A stretch of 64,000 bases of DNA from Diplosphaera chodatii. Lineage: Eukaryota; Chlorophyta; Trebouxiophyceae; Prasiolales; Stichococcaceae. Position 1 is the stretch's first letter; each line of letters opens with the position of its first letter. The translations under genes and the position numbers were made by a program. The stretch covers positions 1,426,001 to 1,490,000 of the forward strand of contig JAALGY010000023.1 in the NCBI GenBank assembly GCA_032358165.1, read 5' to 3'. Under the pieces are notes generated by a model. That model was not told the DNA's origin and ran no database searches. It saw only the letters and a program-made list of their open reading frames with translations. Of this stretch, positions 11,341-25,748 are shown in pieces.

Positions 11341-14300
11341 ATGGAACTCAGCATGCGCAGCATGGCTGACCAGATCCCGTCAGCATTTCGCACACCCATT
11401 GCAAGTTTGCGAGGCTGCCTGCAAACAGGATCTGATGCATGCACATCGATGTCGCTAGAGCTGCAAGCAATCGAAAAGGCTAGGCACCTACTGCAGGCGG
11501 ACAAGGTCACCACACGAAAGGTGTTGACCCTGCAATCTGGGACCATGCATTGCGTCCATTACCAGAACGTATGTGTCTGACGTCGCTGCATGTTCCCCTG
11601 ATTGACCATCACTGTCAGTTCGCAGGAAGGGATCAAGGAGTGCAGCAAGCTGCTGGACAGCACCACAATCCTGACCGCGCTTGACCTCAAGACGTCAGCG
11701 CTGCATGCGCAGGACAAGATCCCAGGTGTGCTGGCATGCCACGTATTCAACGTGTAATGACAGCAGGTTCCTCTGACGGTCACGACACTACAATTCTGTT
11801 TTCACACAGTGGAGTCGTGGCCCGGGTTGGCGGCGCTCATCATCCGCAACAATGGCGCAGAGATCCGCAAAAAGAAAGCCGTCGACGTCAACGCATTCAA
11901 GCTGTTCAGGCGGCTCGTCGCCGTTGCGCAGGATGAATCACGTTCAGGTCAGTGTGCAGGTCGTTACTGCTGTGTGGCTGTAGCTTTGTGCCCAGCTTTC
12001 AGTGGGTGGTGATCAAACAGTGTTGATCAAACTTTGCAGGAAGCTCCACTCTGCTCTCGTGGCGGGCAGCCAAGCTGTTTGCACATGTTCGAGAGGTCCT
12101 TGCTGTCTCTGGCCTGTCGACCGTCATCGGGGCAGAATATGCTGCTGTGCTGCGGACGCACCTCCTCAGCACGCCATCATACTGTGAATCTGCAAAGCCA
12201 GAGGACGCGCAAGGTGCGGTGCTCATCTCATCGGCCGTTCTGCGTGACACTCCCATGTCGACGTTCTCCCCCACAAGGTGTCAGCGCCTGTCTGTGCATC
12301 CATTGGCAGGGTTCTCCTGGGAACTGACAGTGCATGGTGCTGGCAATGTGTACATGGGAATTCAACGCTGGCACATGTGCAGGTCTGTTGGACATCGTCA
12401 TGTCGCAGCTGGAAAGTCGGTCCACCACCGGGGCTGCGCTGGACCGCAGTGAGGACAGCTTCCGGTTGGTGTCAACGCTGCAGGTGCAGCATCTTGTCAT
12501 GTGGCGACGGTGCTATGCGGGCCTGATATACAGCATGCAAGTGCCTCCCAGACAGCGTGGTCAACGTCAGCTCTGATGCCTTAGGGCGCCCTGCGCTTCT
12601 GCAGATGCTACTGTCAGCCTTCAGCAGTATGCTCTCACCGGAGTTCCGCAGCGACACCGTCGAGTTCTTCTGTGGCCTGGCAGGCACCCTAGACAGTGTC
12701 TGGTACATCACGATTTGTCTATGCTCGTTGCTCCAATTGACGCACAGACCAGTCGTACTTATTCTGTGCCACGTACATATGTGAGCTTTGCAAGGTACAT
12801 GATGACGCTGAGGTCAGCCTCAACAGCATGCATGCAGGGATGATACGCGATTGATGGCCGCTGTCTATGGCGCAATCAACAGCTTCCTGCTCGGCTCTGG
12901 TCTGGACGTGTCTTACAAGGCCGCACAGCTGCACGAGTGCCTGCGAGCAACAGTGTGCAGGTGGCATCTGCACTTGGCCTGTTGACCCTGGGTTGCAAGC
13001 CGTCAAGAAGGTTTCCGGGCCACAATAGCATGCTGTGAGTCAACACGTCTGCAGGTGCTGGAAGTCCAGCAAGCTGCGACTCAGAGAAGCGCTGCACCTG
13101 TACACCAGCATCCAATTGCGGCTGGACAAGCTCGAGGTGCAACCAGCATGGGTTGCGAATGTCAAATGTAAGGAGGGAGTAGATCTTCGAAACAACTACT
13201 GGCTGCACATGTGTGCAGGATGGAGCTGTGGTCGAGCTGGACGACCTGATCGCTGGCGACATGCACCGCATGCACGAGTTGGGGTGAGCACATGCGTTGA
13301 CAATGCTGCTGTGGTCAGTTGTTGCATTCCGTGCTTGCTTACTTAATGACCACCTGATTGGCCTGCTTTGCACAGGGATCCCACTGCTGCGGGCTCTGGT
13401 GACCAGCTGTCACGCACGCAGCATGCGCTGCTGAGCCTGCGTGCTCTGTCGCAGTTTCGCCGGCACCGCGGCCGAGCACCGCCGGGCTTGGTCAGCGACA
13501 TCGGCAGCATTTGCACTGACCAGGCCGAGGACACAGGGCCGCCGCCCAAGCGCCAAAAGGTGTGCTTTCCCCATTTTGCTGGTGTGTGTTGGCGCCCGTA
13601 GATACTGCTTCGGGCTTACTGACGAGCAGATGATGACTGCCTTGCTAGCTGCACAAATTGGACTTTGAATTCGGTGCTCCTGTGCAGTTGTCTGGCTCGC
13701 AGCGGGCGTCACAGGTGCTCCAAGGGGGACCAGAGCAGGCTGTTGCAGTTGCAGCACTGCTGTGGCGTGAGCACGGCGCGCATATGCCGCCCGCAGCATG
13801 GGACTTCTGGGCTGCTGCTGCGGAGGCTGCAGCGGCGGCACTGTCTCGTGCTCGTCGCCACGGCAGCCGGTGCCAGGTGTGGGTGCTGCGGCTCCTGCAT
13901 CAGGTGGCGGCGCAGGTGCCAGTTGCCCGGCCCCAGCAGCAGGCACACGGGCAGTGGAGGAAGACATGGCAGGACGTGTTTACCTCTGTGAAGCTGGAGT
14001 TGGCAGAGTCAGGGTCAGACTTGGACGCCAATGTGCTGCTGCTGCTGACGACCCTGGTCGAACGCGGTCTAGTTCCTGCCTCTGGTACATTCCGCCCGGT
14101 CGCAGAGCGGCTGATGGTGCGGCAGCCAGATCCGCACGGGCAGATGCTGGCATTGCTAGCAGCAGTCGCAGAGCGAGGTGAGGCTATCTGCATGGGTATC
14201 TGCTTGTCACTTTTGTGGTCATGTCCCCAAGTGGTGCATTGAGCCAGGCCAGCGACATCTTGTGGGAAAGCGCAGACATGGCAGCCCTGGATGATGTTGA

Positions 14301-17300
14301 CCTGCGGCAGCGGGTGCTTCGATACAGCTTGCGTAGCCCTCCAGAAGACACATCCTGGACGGACTTTGCGGTCTTGTTTGCTGGACTGCTGGGCCTGCCA
14401 CGCATCAGCACACGGCCCGACGATGAGCTGCCACAACCGCGTCTCTGGTGCTCAGATGCCGTGATGAATGATAAAGACATACAGCTGCAGGCCCTCTTGC
14501 GAGGTAGGGTTCAACAGGCTGACCGATTGCACGGCTTGCGTTGATGCTTGAGAATCATCTGCACGATTCTTGCAGCCTCATTTTGCTGATACCCTGAATG
14601 TCACAGGTGAGGACCTTGCACTGGAGCAGCTCGCTGGCGGCAGTGCTCCAGCACATGTGCAGAAAGAGCGCCAGATGCCACCTGCTGCTCAAGTGCGGCT
14701 GCTGTCTGCTGCACGCTCGGAGCTGGACACGGCGATTCATTCGAGGATGCCGCCAGCCTCTGCCAGTCTGGAGGATGACCACCAGCTGCCCTGGTCGCTG
14801 GCGCCACTGGGTCATACGTGCAGTGCGTACGCTGCCTGTGCTGCGGTCATTGCTGCCGGGGCTGATGCGGCTGTCGCAGCGCAATCCTGGAGCCCTGCAG
14901 ACATATCTTCAGGTGCCTTGCTGGGAACTGCTTCATCAGCAGTTCTCACTTTTCATGAGTCATGTTGTCACGGAGCTTGAGCCTCGAGCTGGAAGTGTAC
15001 CGTTCGCAGGCATTCTGGGCAAGGCATTGCAGGATGTGTCGACATTGTGGAGCGAGCAGTTGCCTGGCAAAGCTGCATTACCCCACGGTGGCCTGCTGAC
15101 AGCGCTGGGGCTGGCACTTGCCTCATACGCTGAGCAAAGAGGCGAGCATGGCTTCTCCAGGTGTGTTTAGACAATTTGATACAGCATGCCCCCGCTCAAG
15201 CATGTGGATGTGGAGATCCTGGCATGACAAGTGTCAATTTCTTGCTTGCGCAGCTATATCACAGATCTCCTGACTGGGCTGGAGTCCGCATTTGTGCATG
15301 CTGCGTCAGCGGAGGAGTCCGCCCCAAGCCCTGGCATGCAAGCAACAGATGGTGCTGTGATGGACGACTTTGACATGGACCTCGACGTCCGTGATGGCAG
15401 CACCATCGTCAGCAGGTTGCGCTTGCCTGTCGATTTGGCAATCGAAAGCCCCTATGAACGCATCAGCACCAGACAACGTGGGCGGGCTCCAGCTCAAGTC
15501 TCTGCTGCTGATGCAGGCCTGCTCAACAGAGCGGCAACACACTGCGGCTTGAGATAGCAGCAATGCTGAGGGCATTTTCTGGGGCAGCCCCTCAAAGTGT
15601 CGCCCAGGTGGCCCTGACATGCCTCAGCACATCTCGTGAGGTATGGGCTCAAGCAGACGATACTGTACCACAGTTTGCTCTGCACGGATGCCACCACCAG
15701 CATTGCAAGGCGATGGTGCCAAACCCAGTGTGCCGACATGGATCAGATGGGGATAGCCCCGCCAGAGGAGCTGGAGCTGGCCCTGGTGGATGTGGTCTGC
15801 ATGGCGGTGGCTGCTGGTGCTGCTGACTCAGTAGCGGACGCTGCGCGGCTGTTGGACAGTGCACAGGGCCTGCTGGCGACTCACAGCAGCAGACCACAGG
15901 CCCTCTTGACTGTGCTGCGCGGGCTGCAGCACCTGTTCTCTGCTGCAGCACGCCCTGCAGGTGAGCGCAGAAAGCAAGACTGCAGGGTGAACTGTTGCCG
16001 GTCTTGCAGGACAATGCCCCACAAGGTTGTCCGTTGTATAGGGAGACTCACGGTGGCGTGTCAGGCGCCCACACACTAAGTCAAGCCCCTGTGCCATGTT
16101 GCAGACGCCCTGCTCATGGTCCTGGAGGAGTCGCTGGAATGGCTGGACCACATCACAAACAGTGGTGGCACAACTGCATGGCGGTGGCAGACTCGTGTGG
16201 CAGCTGCATTGGCAGTCATGGCAGCGGTTGACGGGGCGCATGTGCAGTTGCCAGAGCAGCTGCTGCATAAGGGTTCGCAACTTGTGTGCGCCCTGCTCAG
16301 CAATGAGGCATACCAGGCGCGGGTGCAGGGCGCCCGCATCGTACCAAGCCTGCTGCAGGCCAGAGTGCAGGTCCAGGTACGAGTTGCTATGCCAAGGGTC
16401 AATGCTGTGTCGATAGATGCAACCATTGCTGTTGGCAAAAGAGAAGTGAAATCACTTGTGATGAGCTCAGGGGCACTGGCATGATGCCAAAGCAGAACTC
16501 TGCCTTGCAAACAATCAAGCGGCACTCGATGCTGCACGGGAGCCTTTCATGGAGACCAGCATCCTGGCTTTGGGTGAGGCAGGTTGACTCGGCACCTTGC
16601 GCATGTCATGGAGCATGAGGCAGGCCTGACTGTCTGTCATGCAGCATGGTCCCATGTTTCAACGCCTCAGCACCTTCATGCATGCCCGTGTGCACTGATT
16701 GCAGGTCACATTGCATCGGCTTGCCCCCATCTGGAGGCGGAATGCATTGTGATGATTGCCACCCATGTGGCACGGCAGCCGTTGCAGATGAGCCTTGCTC
16801 GAAGCGTGCTGGACCAGTGCGCGCGCCGGCTCGGATATTTGGATTCTGTAGCGTACGCGCGAGTCTTTGCACTGTCCACAGCGTCAGCATGGTTCAATGG
16901 CGGCTGCTCACTGCAGGAGCTGCTCAGCGTCCAGGTGTTGGCAGTGAGGCAGCAGTGGCTGTTGCTGTGCATGCAAGGGCGATCTTCACTGCCACTGCTA
17001 TGCCACCAAGGTCGAACCCTGTGTTATGTTGCAGGTTCTGTTCACTGCCGAGCCAGACTCCGACCATAGCAGTGAGGCGTTTCTGCGGTTATACTCGCCA
17101 TTTCTGGTGTCCGTTCTGATGTTGGAGCAGCAGCAGGATGAGTTGGCTGCTATCGCCTCCGCCATGGGTGCGAAATTCCCCCACATCCGTGCGGGGATCA
17201 GGGTATTTCGATGCACATCGTGATCAACGTGCCACACTAGTGTATATGCATCGAATACATATACGATGCCACAGGTGTGGACCTGGGCCAGCTGCTGTTG

Positions 17301-20300
17301 CGGAACTTGGACCAGATATTTGGGGTTGCATACCCGCTCACAGTGTCAGAGCACCATGCTGATCAGCAGCTGGCACGCAAGACACTGCATGGCGGCATCA
17401 TCAAGCGAGCGTTTTCAGGTTGATCTTGGCTGCATCATTCACGCTGTTCCTGGAGCGCCACCTGCGCAGCGGCATACCACTTGGCTGCTGCCCTGCAGAG
17501 GACGAGCTGAACACCTTGTACAACGACCGCCTCACCAACATCATTGGGAAGATGCTGCTGATGGCCAGCCCCGAGTCTGAGGACGTGTTGACCCGTCCAT
17601 TCTATACTATTGACACCATTGTACATAGTGTGCACAAACTCCTGGAGGGGTACACAGAGCAGGCCATCTGGGCGGAGGTGCGACATTTGAGCCATATGCT
17701 TGGAGCTTGATGCATGCAACTCTGCTGTCGGCATGCCTGCAGAGCCTGTTCTGCAGGTAGTGTGGTGACACTGCATGATTAGCTGGTCCAATCAACCCAG
17801 CTTCGTCAAAATGTGCCACGCAGGTGCTCTTCCCTGATGTCGTGGCGGGTCTGCTGTTGCTGGTGCATAGTCACATGAGCAGTGCTATCCACCCACGGCA
17901 TGCCGTGCGGGCATTAGCCCCGCTTCAGGCGCTTCTTCAGCTGTTGGGCTCCCACGTCTGCGAGCCTGCCACCTTCCGCTATGCTGTGCACATTGTGCTG
18001 CAAGCCATGGATAACCTGTAAGTACGCTCTCATCTGGTGACAAGCAGCATGGTTGCATGCATTACGTTCTCAAAATAATGGTCATGGGCTGCTTTCGACA
18101 CGCAGCTTCCTTTGCAGGCAAGCGCAGGTGGTCTGCTGCAGCCTTCTCAGCAGCATGTTCTCACAGCTCTACTCACAGCCACAAGCGCTGGAGCTGTGCA
18201 GTGGGCACGTGTTGCCCGTGCTAGCACGCATTAGTGAGTGCCTAGACATGAGCGCTCCCGGCAGCCCGGCTCATGACGGAGACACACGCGCAGCGCTCCT
18301 GAGGTTGCTGCGTCAGCTGACTCTGGATGCTCCACCGGCCCTTCATGCAGCACTGGCCGAGTCCGAACCCCTGCCACCAGGTCGGTGGCTATGTAAAAGA
18401 TGCTAGTTGTGTTCACAGGCTGTGCAGTCGTGGGTTCAAGAGGGCTGCAGAGAGCATGTTTCCTGCAGGTGAGGATCTGAAAGACGTGCAGGACCACCTG
18501 CACACGCTTCAGAAAGGCCATGCACTGTCCAAGCAGCTGCTGCGCTTTGCCGCCAGGTCTGCCATTTGGATGATGTTGTCATGTTACACAGCCTGAGCAG
18601 CCAAAGCTTGATGCTGACGCTGTGCAATGCCTGCCCTCCACAGGGCTGCTAGCCTCCCGCTGTCACTTCGACAGCGCTCCATGATGCGTCTGATAGAGGT
18701 GCTGCACCAGCAGCCAGACGCGCTGTTTCCACCAGCAAGCAGCAGCGGCCCTGCAGTAGCAAAACTGCAGCCAGCATCACAGCAGGCCGTTGACGCTATC
18801 TGGAAGCTCGTGCGGTTGTCAAGCGAGCTGCAGGATGTGCAGATGGCAGCGCTGGCTGGTGAGGATGCGTGTCCATGAGATACCTGCAGCATAGCCCTGC
18901 CGATCTGCCGACATTGCTTTTGTGATACAAGCACGCACAAAGCATTGCAGCATTGAGCATCAGCAGTTTGATACATCTTGCAGGCGAACTGCTAGCCTTG
19001 CTTGGTCCGCTGCACCCCTCTGCAATTGCCTTCCATCCGCACGCCCTTGCTCGGCCAGTCCTCAGGACTCAGCCTGCTGAGGAGCAGCGGCCAGCTACTG
19101 CGTCATCATCTGCAAAACGCAGCCAGACACCGGAGCACCGTGCTGAGCCCTGGTTGGGCGCAGCCTTGACACAGCTCCATGGTTTCTTGACGGTTGCAGA
19201 TGTTGCCGCCATCCGGATGGCTCAGAATGTGCTCAGGTGTGCCACTTGCCTGTCATCTTGACATATGAAGGTGCATGAATCCATTGTCACATGAAGGCTC
19301 GGACAACATATGAACATGTCGTGGCAGGCGTTTACTCGCCGGCAAAGAGGGTCAGTCCGCACTGGCCCAGCTCGACAAAGCGCTGCGCACAGATCTTGGG
19401 ATCTATGCACATGGCGATGACGAGCCTGCAGATGAGGCACCAGCGGTGCAAGACAAGTCGGATGCCCTGCGCAGTCCTACCTTGCTCAGCATGGACAGCG
19501 GCAGCTACGAGCAATGGGTCTGCCGGTTTGCAGATGCGCTTGCAATGTATGCAACATCACCAGCATTGCGAGCCTGCCGCAAGCTGGCTGCCCGCCAGGC
19601 CTCTTTTGCGGAGCTGCTGCTGCCACACCTGCTGTGGGACCTCGCAGCACACGATGAAGACCACACGCTGTGCCGCCGCATCTCTCGACAGGTCTGTCAA
19701 GTGTGAGGTCATGACACATATGACCGCCATGTGTCAGGGGTGTCGAGCAACCTGCTGGCAGTTTCAGTCATGCCTGCCATGTGCATACAGGTGTCGGACC
19801 ACATCCTGAGCCACAGCTTGCCAGACCCTCAGGCAGTTCGCCTGCTGCTGAGGTGCCTCAACCACCTGCGTGGCCGGCAGCTGGTTGCGCTGGAGCGCGC
19901 TAAGCCTCCTGCAGATGGCATGGAGGATCCCACCCTGTGGCGCAAGGTTTGAGCTGCTGCCCCTAGTCTCAAAGCAGAGTGTGCCTCAATTGCCAAGCCT
20001 CATGTAACCTGATCTGGTGTTCAGCACTGCAACGCTGTCCTGCTGCAGGTGTACTGGCTGGACCTTGACTACTTGCAGGTGGCGCGAGCGGCTGTGCAGG
20101 TACAACACATCTCCAATGACCGCAAACAGACAGCACCCCATGTGTAAATTCATGTTGACATCTTGATTACTATTGCCTTGCCGCAGGTTTCTGCAAGCTT
20201 CAGTGCCCTGCTGTATGTTGAGTACTGGTCGGAACAACATGCTGGCGATGCACATGCGGCGGCTAGCAGGTCTTGGCTGCAGGTGACCAGCATTTTGCCG

Positions 20301-23300
20301 CCGCCGCTGATTGCACCCCACTGAGCACAGCCGGGCTGTCTTACATATTCATGGTATCAACCATGTCGTGCATCACCTGCAGACCACTGTAGAACCAGTA
20401 AGCAAGCTGCTATTGGAAATTTACGAGACCATCGAGGAGCCTGATGGCATATATGCTGTAGCCCGGAGCCATCAGGCCGAGATGCAGGCCGCCTTGTTTG
20501 GGCACGAAGGTACCCAGCCTGATGACATGCCACATGCTGATCGCGTGTGCCAATGAGTTGCTGTGCATCGTATGCATCAAGCCGCTCGCACTGCTGTGTA
20601 TCTGCAGGAAGCTGGAGCCGCGCCCTGACCCTTGCAGACAGCTTGAGCAGCAACACTGGTGGCAGGCGCAGCATGGAGTGGCTTGCCAGTACCACTGGGG
20701 CTCTGCAGCAGCTGGGTTGCCATCACTTGATCCGCTCGTACTGCCAGGGTCTGCCTGCAGATGCTCGTCAGGGTGAGACGTGGCTGGGCTCCACCAAGAG
20801 TACTGCAAGAAGCACAGGGCAGCGCGCCCAGCCTCGTGTCACTTGGCATATGCTGCATGCTTCCAGCAGCAAGGGTGAGTAGCTTGTCTGTTGCTGCAGA
20901 CGTCAAGGAGGTGCAGGATGAGTGCGCATGGCGGCTGGGGGAGTGGGATCCTGATGGCGATGTTACCCCTCAGCTTGGCACGGGAGCCATGGATCTGAGC
21001 AAGGGCCAAAGCACCCCAGCGTTTCATGGGGCAGTGCGCAGTTGCCTGGAGGCGCTCAACTCGGGACAGCATGACCGATGGTCCACGATCCTAACTTCTG
21101 CTCGCACAGTAAGTGAACATTAGGCGCAGCAAACACTCGTCATGCTCTTGTTATCAGTCCTATGCCGCAGTCACCGCCAGCTTTGAAGCTGGCAAGACTG
21201 ATGTGAGCGCGCATGTTCTGCAGGCGATCGTGCAGTCGCTGGGGATGCTTAGCACAGAAAGCACAGCCAATGTCAGCCCGGCATTGGCAAAGTTGCAGAT
21301 GCTGCAGACGCTGAACGATGCATGGCTGCTACGCTGGCCTGACGGCGACCAGTCTGCTGCAGGCACAAACAGTTCTCAGAGCTTTGTGCGGCAGCCGGTG
21401 GTGCCTGATGACGCAGCCATCGACCAATTGCAGGCTTCCTGCCAGCGCCGAGAGGCTGTCACAGGTCTGAGAATCTCTCAAGCATGCGATGGACACAGTG
21501 GAAGAGTCGTTGCAAAGGCAAGCCAAGTAGTACAGTTTCTCTGTCTCGGTAAGCCAATGCCAAGACACCTCGATCATCCACCTCTGCACAGGGCAGGGCG
21601 GACACTATCAATTGCAGGAGCCCATGCTGGCGCTGCGGCAGTCCCTGCTGTCAGTCCTGCAGCGCCCAGACGCTGTACCAGCTGCTTTAGCAGATGCAGC
21701 TCATGCCGCACGCAAAGCTTCGCAGCTGCACCATGCTATGGGTGCAGTGTACCATTTGCAGCAGAGGGTGCAGACCCTCGAGTCGCATGACAAGTGAGCT
21801 TCCTGTGGGTTGTCAGTCTGCATTTCGTGCAAAATCACCTAGGCACCTTTACTGCAGTTCTGGGATGGCCATACCGCTGGCCATGCACCACAATGCTGTG
21901 TGCATTGCCTCCTGCTGCTTGTGCGCAGGCAGCATGTGCGACAAGAGGAGGCGATTGGATGGCAGTTGGAGTGTGCCAAGCTTCTCTGGGCACAAGGGCA
22001 GTCTGGCATTGCTGTGGGCACAGCGCGCGCTCTGCTGGCTGAAGCACGCACAGCACTGGGGCCGACTTGCAGCGCAGTGGCTCGCATCTCAACCCTACTT
22101 GGCTCCTGGCTCGCGGAGAGCAGGTCAGCCCTCGGTAACTGGTGCTACAATAAGTTTGTTTCAGGCAGATGCAAGTTCTCGCACTGCAAGTAACTTGCAA
22201 CGAGCTACCTGCAGGTCCGACAGCCCGCAGGCGATCCTGGACATGCTGCAGTCTGCTGTGTCAGCTGCGGACAACACGGCTGCGGATGCCAAGATGGCAG
22301 GCCGTGCGCACTTCCGCCTGGCGCGCTATGCTGACGCTCTGTACCAGAACGTGCAGCACCAAAAGCAGACGCCAGAGTGGCACACCGCGCAGGCGTTCAT
22401 TGGCACCAAGCGACAGCAGCTGGCAACTCTGGAGGCAGAGTTCAGTCGGCGCGACCGCGCCGGCCTGGTGAAATGGGGGGAGAATGGGTTCCCAGAAGAC
22501 CACGACAGCCGCAGGTTGAAGGGCAACATCAACAATCTGCAGAAGGTGCTGCTGCACGATGAGCAGGAGTCGGACTTGCTCACGGCACGAGAGAACGCCT
22601 TCCTGCGCCAGGCCATCAGCAATTATGGCAGGTGTGCGATCGCTGCCAGACGCAATGTACTGGACATCATCGTTCGCACTTGGGCAGGCGTCCAGTGCTT
22701 GCAGTCGGCCTGGCCAGGCAGCTGCATCATCGTTGTCGCATGCAATAGTGGCGCAGTGCCCATGCTGTCTGTCCAGGTGCCTGGTGATCGACACCGCGCA
22801 CGACCTGGAGGTGGTGTACCGCCTGGTGCAGCTGTGGCTGTCGCTGGGTGCGGAGGCGCCCACGGTGCGGCTGCTGCGCACGGCTTTTAAGGCTACGCCA
22901 TCGCACAAGTTCCTGCCGCTGATGTACCAGATGGCCTCCCGACTGAGCGCTGCCACCAAGGGGCCCCTGGTGTCAAGTGGCTTTCAGGCGTCGCTGAAGG
23001 AACTGCTCCTGCGCATGGCATTGGACCACCCATACCACAGCCTGTACCATCTGTATGCGCTGGCAAATGGCAATCGTGATGCACTTGGACGCAGGATGCA
23101 GGGCCAGGGTGAGAGCAGTGGCGGCATGGAACGCACAATTGATCAGGACAAGGTCGCAGCGGCTCAGGACATCTTGAACTCCACCCGTGCCAGCAAGCTG
23201 CGGAAGGAGACAGTGGCTCAGATTGGCGAGATGATAGATCTCTACATCGACCTTGCCGCTGCGCCTGCTGCTCAGCAAAAGGACAGCATGACCATGCCAG

Positions 23301-25467
23301 GCGGCATCAGGCGGCGCGTGCGGCCGCTGCCGCGAGTGCCAGTGACCACCGCGCCGCTCGAAGTGGATGTGACCTGCGCCTACGAGGGGCTGCCGCATTT
23401 CGTGCAGTTCGCTGGCAACATCAAGTTTGTTGGCGGCATCAACAAGCCCAAGCTTGTGCAGGCTGTGGACAGCGCGGGAAACACTTATAGGCAGCTCGTC
23501 AAGTCAGGAAACGACGACATGCGACAGGATGCAGTCATGCAGCAGTTCTTTGGGCTTGTGAACAGCCTGCTGGCCAGATGCGAGAGCACCGCCCGCCGGG
23601 GCCTGCAAATGATCACCTACAAGGTGGTGCCATTCACGCCAGCGGCGGGGCTGCTGGCCTGGGTGGAGAACACCATCCCGCTGAACGACTTCCTGGTGGG
23701 TGAGGACCGCCAGAGCGGCGCCCACCTGCGTTACAAGCGCCCCGGCGACTACTCCTTCGTGCAGTGCTGGCAGAAGATGCAGCGGACGGGCAAAGACAGC
23801 AAGACGCCGCTGCGGGAGCGGTGCGCTCCAGTCTGATGCGCTTGTAAGCAAGATGGTGCAGTCAGGCTTGGCAACGTTGTGAGAAGGCACCATGCCAATG
23901 TGGCATACAATGTATACCCTGCATCGCCCTCACTGCCCATTGTGAGTTTGAACTTCGCCTGACATGCCACTCTGTTGTGCAGGTTTGACGATGTGTGCGC
24001 ACACTTCAAGCCCGTCATGCACCACTTCTTCCAGGAGCGCTTCCGGGACCCAGCCACCTGGTTTGAGCGCCGCCTCACCTACACCCGTAGCGTTGCAGTG
24101 TCCTCCATTGCAGGTGCCCTCCTTGTGCACCTGGCATGCTGAGCCGGTGACACACAGCCGATCGGCAGGTGCATGCCTTGATCAGACATGAGCAGGCTCC
24201 ATGTGCACTGATGCACGTGCACGTTGCAAAGCTGTGATCACCATGCAGGGTACCTGATTGGGCTGGGCGATCGGCACAGCCACAACATCCTGATCGACCA
24301 GCGCTCGGCAGATGTTGTGCACATCGACCTGGGCATCGCCTTTGAGCAGGCACGGCGCCGCTGCGCCAGCTGCTGCTGTGGCCATGCCATGGTCATGTCT
24401 GTGATGCCTGCGAACCTGTGTACTGCCAGAGAACGGGTACTAGTGATCATTGCCGACACTCACGGTTGCTGCCATCCGTCACACAGGGGCGCTTCTTGAA
24501 CACGCCAGAGCTGATCCCCTTTCGCCTTACACGCGACATCGTGGATGGGTTCGGCATTGCAGGTACAGTGCAGGCGGAAACAGACTGAAACATTGTCATG
24601 TCCTTCACCCTGCACCTGTTCTGTTTGTTCCGCCATGAAGCACAAGGGTGGGACGCAGGCGTGGAGGGCGTGATGCGGCGCTGCTGTGAGGAAACGATGC
24701 GTGTGCTGCGCGACAACCGTGAGGCGCTGCTCATCCTGATCGAGGTGCTGCTGTCACATGCCAACAACAGTCAGCATTGTGCTTGCTCAAACAGCATGCT
24801 TTTGTTCCTCGATATTACATCCGACGAATGCAACATGAGCAAAGGCTGGGCCGCCCCAGGCACTATCGTTCAGGCTTGCTGAGGTGCGGCGGTTGCCAGC
24901 CGGCAGGTGTTCATCCACGACCCGCTGTACAAGTGGGCCATGACGCCGATGATGGCGCAGCAGCGGCAGCGCGCCCAGGATGACGTCGAGGCTGGTGCCG
25001 CCGCGAATGCAGGTGCACATCTTGGGACGTGTTGTGCTGTTGGTGGCGTCGGCGGCAAACATGGTCCTCTGCAGGTCGAGCTTAGTACCCGATGTTGAGC
25101 GCCTCCTGTATTGCACATCTGCAGGCGCAGTCGCCGCAGCCAGTGGCGGCGCAGATTTGGCCAACGCTGACGCTGAGCGTGCCGTCGTCCGTGTCAAGCA
25201 GAAGCTGCAGGGCTTGGAGGGAGGTGAGGATTCTGCGATGATCGGCAGTGCATCACAGTCGAGCATCGCATCGCCCGCCATCGCAGTCGCAGCCTGGCAG
25301 TCTATCGAAGCTTTTGCCGCAGCTGTACACTCGCTGACTGAGGTGCTCTGCTGTCAGGCGATGGCGAGGCCAGGGCCGTGGAGGGGCAGGTGCAGCAGCT
25401 GCTGACAGATGCACAGGACCCCGACAAATTGTGTGTGACATTCGCTGGCTGGGCGCCATGGCTGTAG
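11341..25467 (+). CDS. ATM: ATM-type phosphatidylinositol 3-kinase-related protein kinase
   Basis: A 14-kb many-exon gene for the apical kinase of the DNA double-strand-break response. The first exons (11341-11520, 11626-11725, 11810-11947) encode a TAN-like N-terminus ([11 protein letters not shown]). HEAT-repeat-like helical exons fill 12-21 kb, and a FAT region lies around 21-23 kb. The kinase end was joined exactly: 22777-23820, 23983-24113, 24249-24349, 24487-24562, 24659-24744, 24907-25012, 25125-25223, 25358-25467. It contains [38 protein letters not shown], the catalytic [13 protein letters not shown], the metal-binding [25 protein letters not shown] and [13 protein letters not shown], all ATM-specific rather than ATR, TOR or DNA-PK. 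The FATC tail ends TFAGWAPWL. The intron after exon 24249-24349 has a GC donor. Middle exons were recognised but not all delimited. The start ATG 11341 is the most upstream plausible one; 11353 or 11362 are alternatives. Confidence 0.93.
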
Positions 25468-25748
25468 TGCTCTACAACCTTGCGTACGAAAGCTTCAGAT
25501 AGCTAGATCGAAACATAGTTTGCTGCCTTTGTGTCTGCAGCGTCTGATTCGGTGGTGGTCGTTTTCATGTATTCACATCAGCTGTAGGAGCTAGATTTGG
25601 GGTTATGGTGTGGCAACCTACTCAGCCGGTATGGCACACTATGCCCAGAGGCTCTCGTCCTCTGCGGCTAGATACCGATCTCCTTTGCTATCACTGCTAC
25701 CCCCGCTGCAACAACTTCACAAACTTCACAAACCACTTCGCTGATGCT

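Noticed and set aside
21694..22890. A 398-codon plus-strand frame that looks like one long exon
   Set aside because: It mixes frames: the 3' part from 22777 is real ATM in a different reading frame, and ATM FAT exons around 22200-22650 read in another frame with proper splice sites.
11341..25467. Annotating the kinase as ATR, TOR or DNA-PK
   Set aside because: The motifs [26 protein letters not shown] and the FATC end are ATM-like; the FRB domain of TOR and the UME-type context of ATR were not seen.
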